Positions 7,582-8,571 of a stretch of DNA of 8,571 nt are shown here, piece after piece. Location of the stretch: assembly GCA_030653405.1 (NCBI GenBank), contig JAURZO010000119.1, forward strand, positions 1 through 8,571. Reading direction: 5' to 3'. Each line of letters begins with the position of its first letter. Positions within the stretch are counted from its first letter, which is position 1. The stretch is from Zwartia sp. (GTDB lineage: Bacteria; Pseudomonadota; Gammaproteobacteria; Burkholderiales; Burkholderiaceae_B). Below the pieces are notes generated by a model. It did not search any database and was not told the DNA's origin. It was given only the letters and a program-made list of their open reading frames with translations. The translations under genes and the position numbers were made by a program.

Positions 7582-7590
7582 CGGTGTGGC
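7558..7590. terminator. Possible hairpin between convergent genes
   Basis: GCCACACC (7558-7565) and GGTGTGGC (7583-7590) form a perfect 8-bp stem around a 17-base loop, spanning the end of the lipoprotein gene and the 16-bp gap to the convergent HTH gene. Location suits a bidirectional terminator. The T-run is poor on both sides and the left arm is coding, so this is tentative. Confidence 0.3.
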
Positions 7591-7597
7591 CGGTTCG

Positions 7598-7828
7598 TTA
7601 TTGAGGTTCAGGATTGGTGCAAACTTCGCGGGCGAGCTGAACCGCGTTGCGCACGCCCATCTTGTAAAAGATGCGTGCGCGGTGCGCCTCGACTGTCCGC
7701 ATCGAAATGCCGAGCTCCATCGCAATGAACTTGTTTGATTTGCCCTCAGCGACAGGGTGGATCACATCGCGCTCACGCGCCGTCAATGCTCTCCAGCCTG
7801 CGCCGCTCACTTCTTCGAAATGCTTCAT
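7598..7828 (-). CDS. LuxR/FixJ-type helix-turn-helix protein, DNA-binding domain only
   Basis: A 76-residue protein consisting almost entirely of a GerE/LuxR-type HTH domain (about residues 14-70). Conserved positions are visible: LTARERDV (15-22), EGKSNKFIAMELGIS (28-42), and a recognition helix in RTVEAHRARIFYKMGV (44-59), closest by eye to the C-terminal domain of FixJ-family response regulators. There is no receiver or autoinducer-binding domain, and no in-frame one upstream. P25 is unusual where the family normally has a hydrophobic or charged residue. The start is well supported: CGGAGG sits 4 bp before ATG 7828. The gene is convergent with the lipoprotein gene and 118 bp from panC. A lux-box-like palindrome lies 56 bp upstream, suggesting autoregulation or control by a LuxR-type protein (inference). 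Targets unknown. It could be a degraded response regulator, but the intact start and ribosome binding site favour a real gene. Confidence 0.85.
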   Translation of the reverse strand: MKHFEEVSGAGWRALTARERDVIHPVAEGKSNKFIAMELGISMRTVEAHRARIFYKMGVRNAVQLAREVCTNPEPQ

Positions 7829-7832
7829 CTTG

Positions 7833-7838
7833 CCTCCG
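7833..7838 (-). promoter_or_regulatory. Ribosome binding site of the HTH gene
   Basis: CGGAGG on the minus strand, 4 bp before ATG 7828. It supports this start and argues that the 76-residue HTH-only form is a genuine product. Confidence 0.7.
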
Positions 7839-7854
7839 TATCAACACGAAGGGG

Positions 7855-7860
7855 ATTCTG
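7855..7860 (-). promoter_or_regulatory. Candidate -10 element of the HTH gene
   Basis: CAGAAT on the minus strand matches TATAAT at four of six positions. It lies 24 bp downstream of the palindrome at 7885-7900, which would place that palindrome near -44, the position of activator boxes overlapping the -35. A start about 20 bp before the ATG would leave room for the CGGAGG site. It overlaps another CTGTCAGA half-site. No good -35 is visible, as expected for an activated promoter. Tentative. Confidence 0.3.
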
Positions 7861-7884
7861 ACAGAGCACTTTCCATTGGATAAG

Positions 7885-7900
7885 CTGTCAGATCTGACAG
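7885..7900. promoter_or_regulatory. Lux-box-like perfect palindrome (candidate operator)
   Basis: CTGTCAGATCTGACAG is a perfect 16-bp palindrome in the gap between panC and the HTH gene. It has the CTGT-N8-ACAG arms and central GATC of the V. fischeri lux box (core CTGTAGGATCGTACAG) and resembles sites bound by acyl-homoserine-lactone LuxR regulators in Burkholderia and Pseudomonas. It lies 56 bp upstream of the HTH start. No T-run follows on the minus strand, so it is not a convincing panC terminator. Which protein binds it is unknown. Confidence 0.6.
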
Positions 7901-7946
7901 GCGGAATAACCCTAGGTACCTATTGACAGCGTGATAGTCGGCGTAC

Positions 7947-8571
7947 TCAAAGCTCGAGATTGTCGATCAACCGTGTCGCGCCGAGTTTGGCTGCGGCCAG
8001 CGCGACGAGAGGCTCTCCGGCTGCGACTTCAGCAAATGTGGGCTTATGTAAGTCACGGCGACGCCTGACTGCGATGTAATCGACCTCCCAGCCACGCAGA
8101 GATAACGTTGTCGCGACCTCGGCGGCAAGTTGATCAACATCAAAGACGCCTGACTGAAGCTTGCTTTGCATCGCACGCAACATCGCATAAAGCTGTGGCG
8201 CTTCTTTGCGTTCAGTCGGTTGCAAGTACACGTTTCGCGATGAAAGCGCGAGGCCATCTTCGGCACGTACCGTTTCATGGGCAAGAATATCAACAGGCAG
8301 TTGAAACTGTCTGCACATATTGCGAATGACCATGAGCTGCTGATAGTCTTTTTTGCCGAACACTGCGACACGTGGCTGCACGCAAGAAAATAACTTTAAT
8401 ACAACCGTGCTGACGCCACCAAAAAAGCCAGGCCGGCACTCACCCTCAAGAATATCGCCGAGCTCTTGTGGAGGTTGCACACGATAGTTCTGTGGCTCCG
8501 GGTAGAGCTCGCGTTCATCGGGTGCAAACAGCACATAGACATTACGGTCTCGCTCAAGCTTGTCAATGTCG
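7947..8571 (-). CDS. panC: Pantothenate synthetase PanC (3' part)
   Basis: The C-terminal 207 residues of PanC, which joins pantoate and beta-alanine using ATP to make pantothenate in the cytoplasm. The frame is open to the right edge (DIDKLERDRNVYVLFAPDERELYP); about 75 N-terminal residues, including the HIGH motif, are outside the window. Visible motifs: EGECRPGFFGGVSTVVLKLF, FGKKDYQQLMVIRNM, and the KMSKS-like LALSSRN, all in the spacing of E. coli PanC, and the C-terminal ATRLIDNLEL (E. coli ARLIDNKMVEL). The apparent ATG-like start at 8534 is in fact an internal GTG valine. The gene ends 118 bp before the HTH gene and no clear terminator follows. PanC and CoaE act at the two ends of the same pathway, though here they are in different transcription units. 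Confidence 0.97.
   Translation of the reverse strand, partial: DIDKLERDRNVYVLFAPDERELYPEPQNYRVQPPQELGDILEGECRPGFFGGVSTVVLKLFSCVQPRVAVFGKKDYQQLMVIRNMCRQFQLPVDILAHETVRAEDGLALSSRNVYLQPTERKEAPQLYAMLRAMQSKLQSGVFDVDQLAAEVATTLSLRGWEVDYIAVRRRRDLHKPTFAEVAAGEPLVALAAAKLGATRLIDNLEL

Noticed and set aside
7923..7928. Perfect TTGACA (-35 consensus) on the plus strand
   Set aside because: No -10 at 16-18 bp spacing is present, and transcription would run antisense into panC. The hexamer is better explained as a CTGTCA half-site read on the other strand.

Overview
The window looks like ordinary chromosomal DNA of a Gram-negative proteobacterium. A pilD-coaE-zapD gene run, an MdtABC/MuxABC-type efflux operon and a panC gene together point to a betaproteobacterium, most likely Burkholderiales. 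That taxonomic call is an inference from gene content and order; no rRNA or marker gene was available to test it. Coding density is high. There are no tRNAs, insertion sequences, CRISPR arrays or phage genes, and no gene-free stretch reaches 300 bases.

Layout on the minus strand, read from high to low coordinates: the 3' part of panC (pantothenate synthetase) enters from the right edge. A 118-bp gap follows, carrying a perfect 16-bp lux-box-like palindrome. Next comes a 76-residue LuxR/FixJ-type helix-turn-helix protein with no receiver or ligand domain. A plus-strand gene for an NlpE-like lipoprotein converges on this HTH gene. Divergent from the lipoprotein gene, a six-gene minus-strand series runs to the left edge: pilD (prepilin peptidase), coaE (dephospho-CoA kinase), zapD (FtsZ-associated protein), mdtA (periplasmic adaptor), mdtB (RND pump) and the first 73 codons of mdtC (second RND pump). 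Gaps in this series are 32, 57, 17 and 13 bp, and mdtB and mdtC overlap by 4 bp, so it could be transcribed as one or two operons.

Functionally, mdtA, mdtB and mdtC encode a tripartite multidrug efflux pump. MdtB and MdtC form the inner-membrane proton/drug antiporter and MdtA bridges to an outer-membrane channel whose gene is not in the window. PanC and CoaE act at opposite ends of the pantothenate-to-CoA pathway. ZapD crosslinks FtsZ at the division septum. PilD matures type IV pilins or type II secretion pseudopilins.

The points most worth a second look are: the lux-box-like palindrome, with extra half-sites and a plausible -10 at the right distance, upstream of the HTH-only regulator; a PilD that keeps both catalytic aspartates but has none of the zinc-binding CxxC pairs of the usual N-terminal methyltransferase domain; and an NlpE-like domain whose CxxC is replaced by a CX6C containing His and Met. 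No wholly new multi-gene system was recognised.
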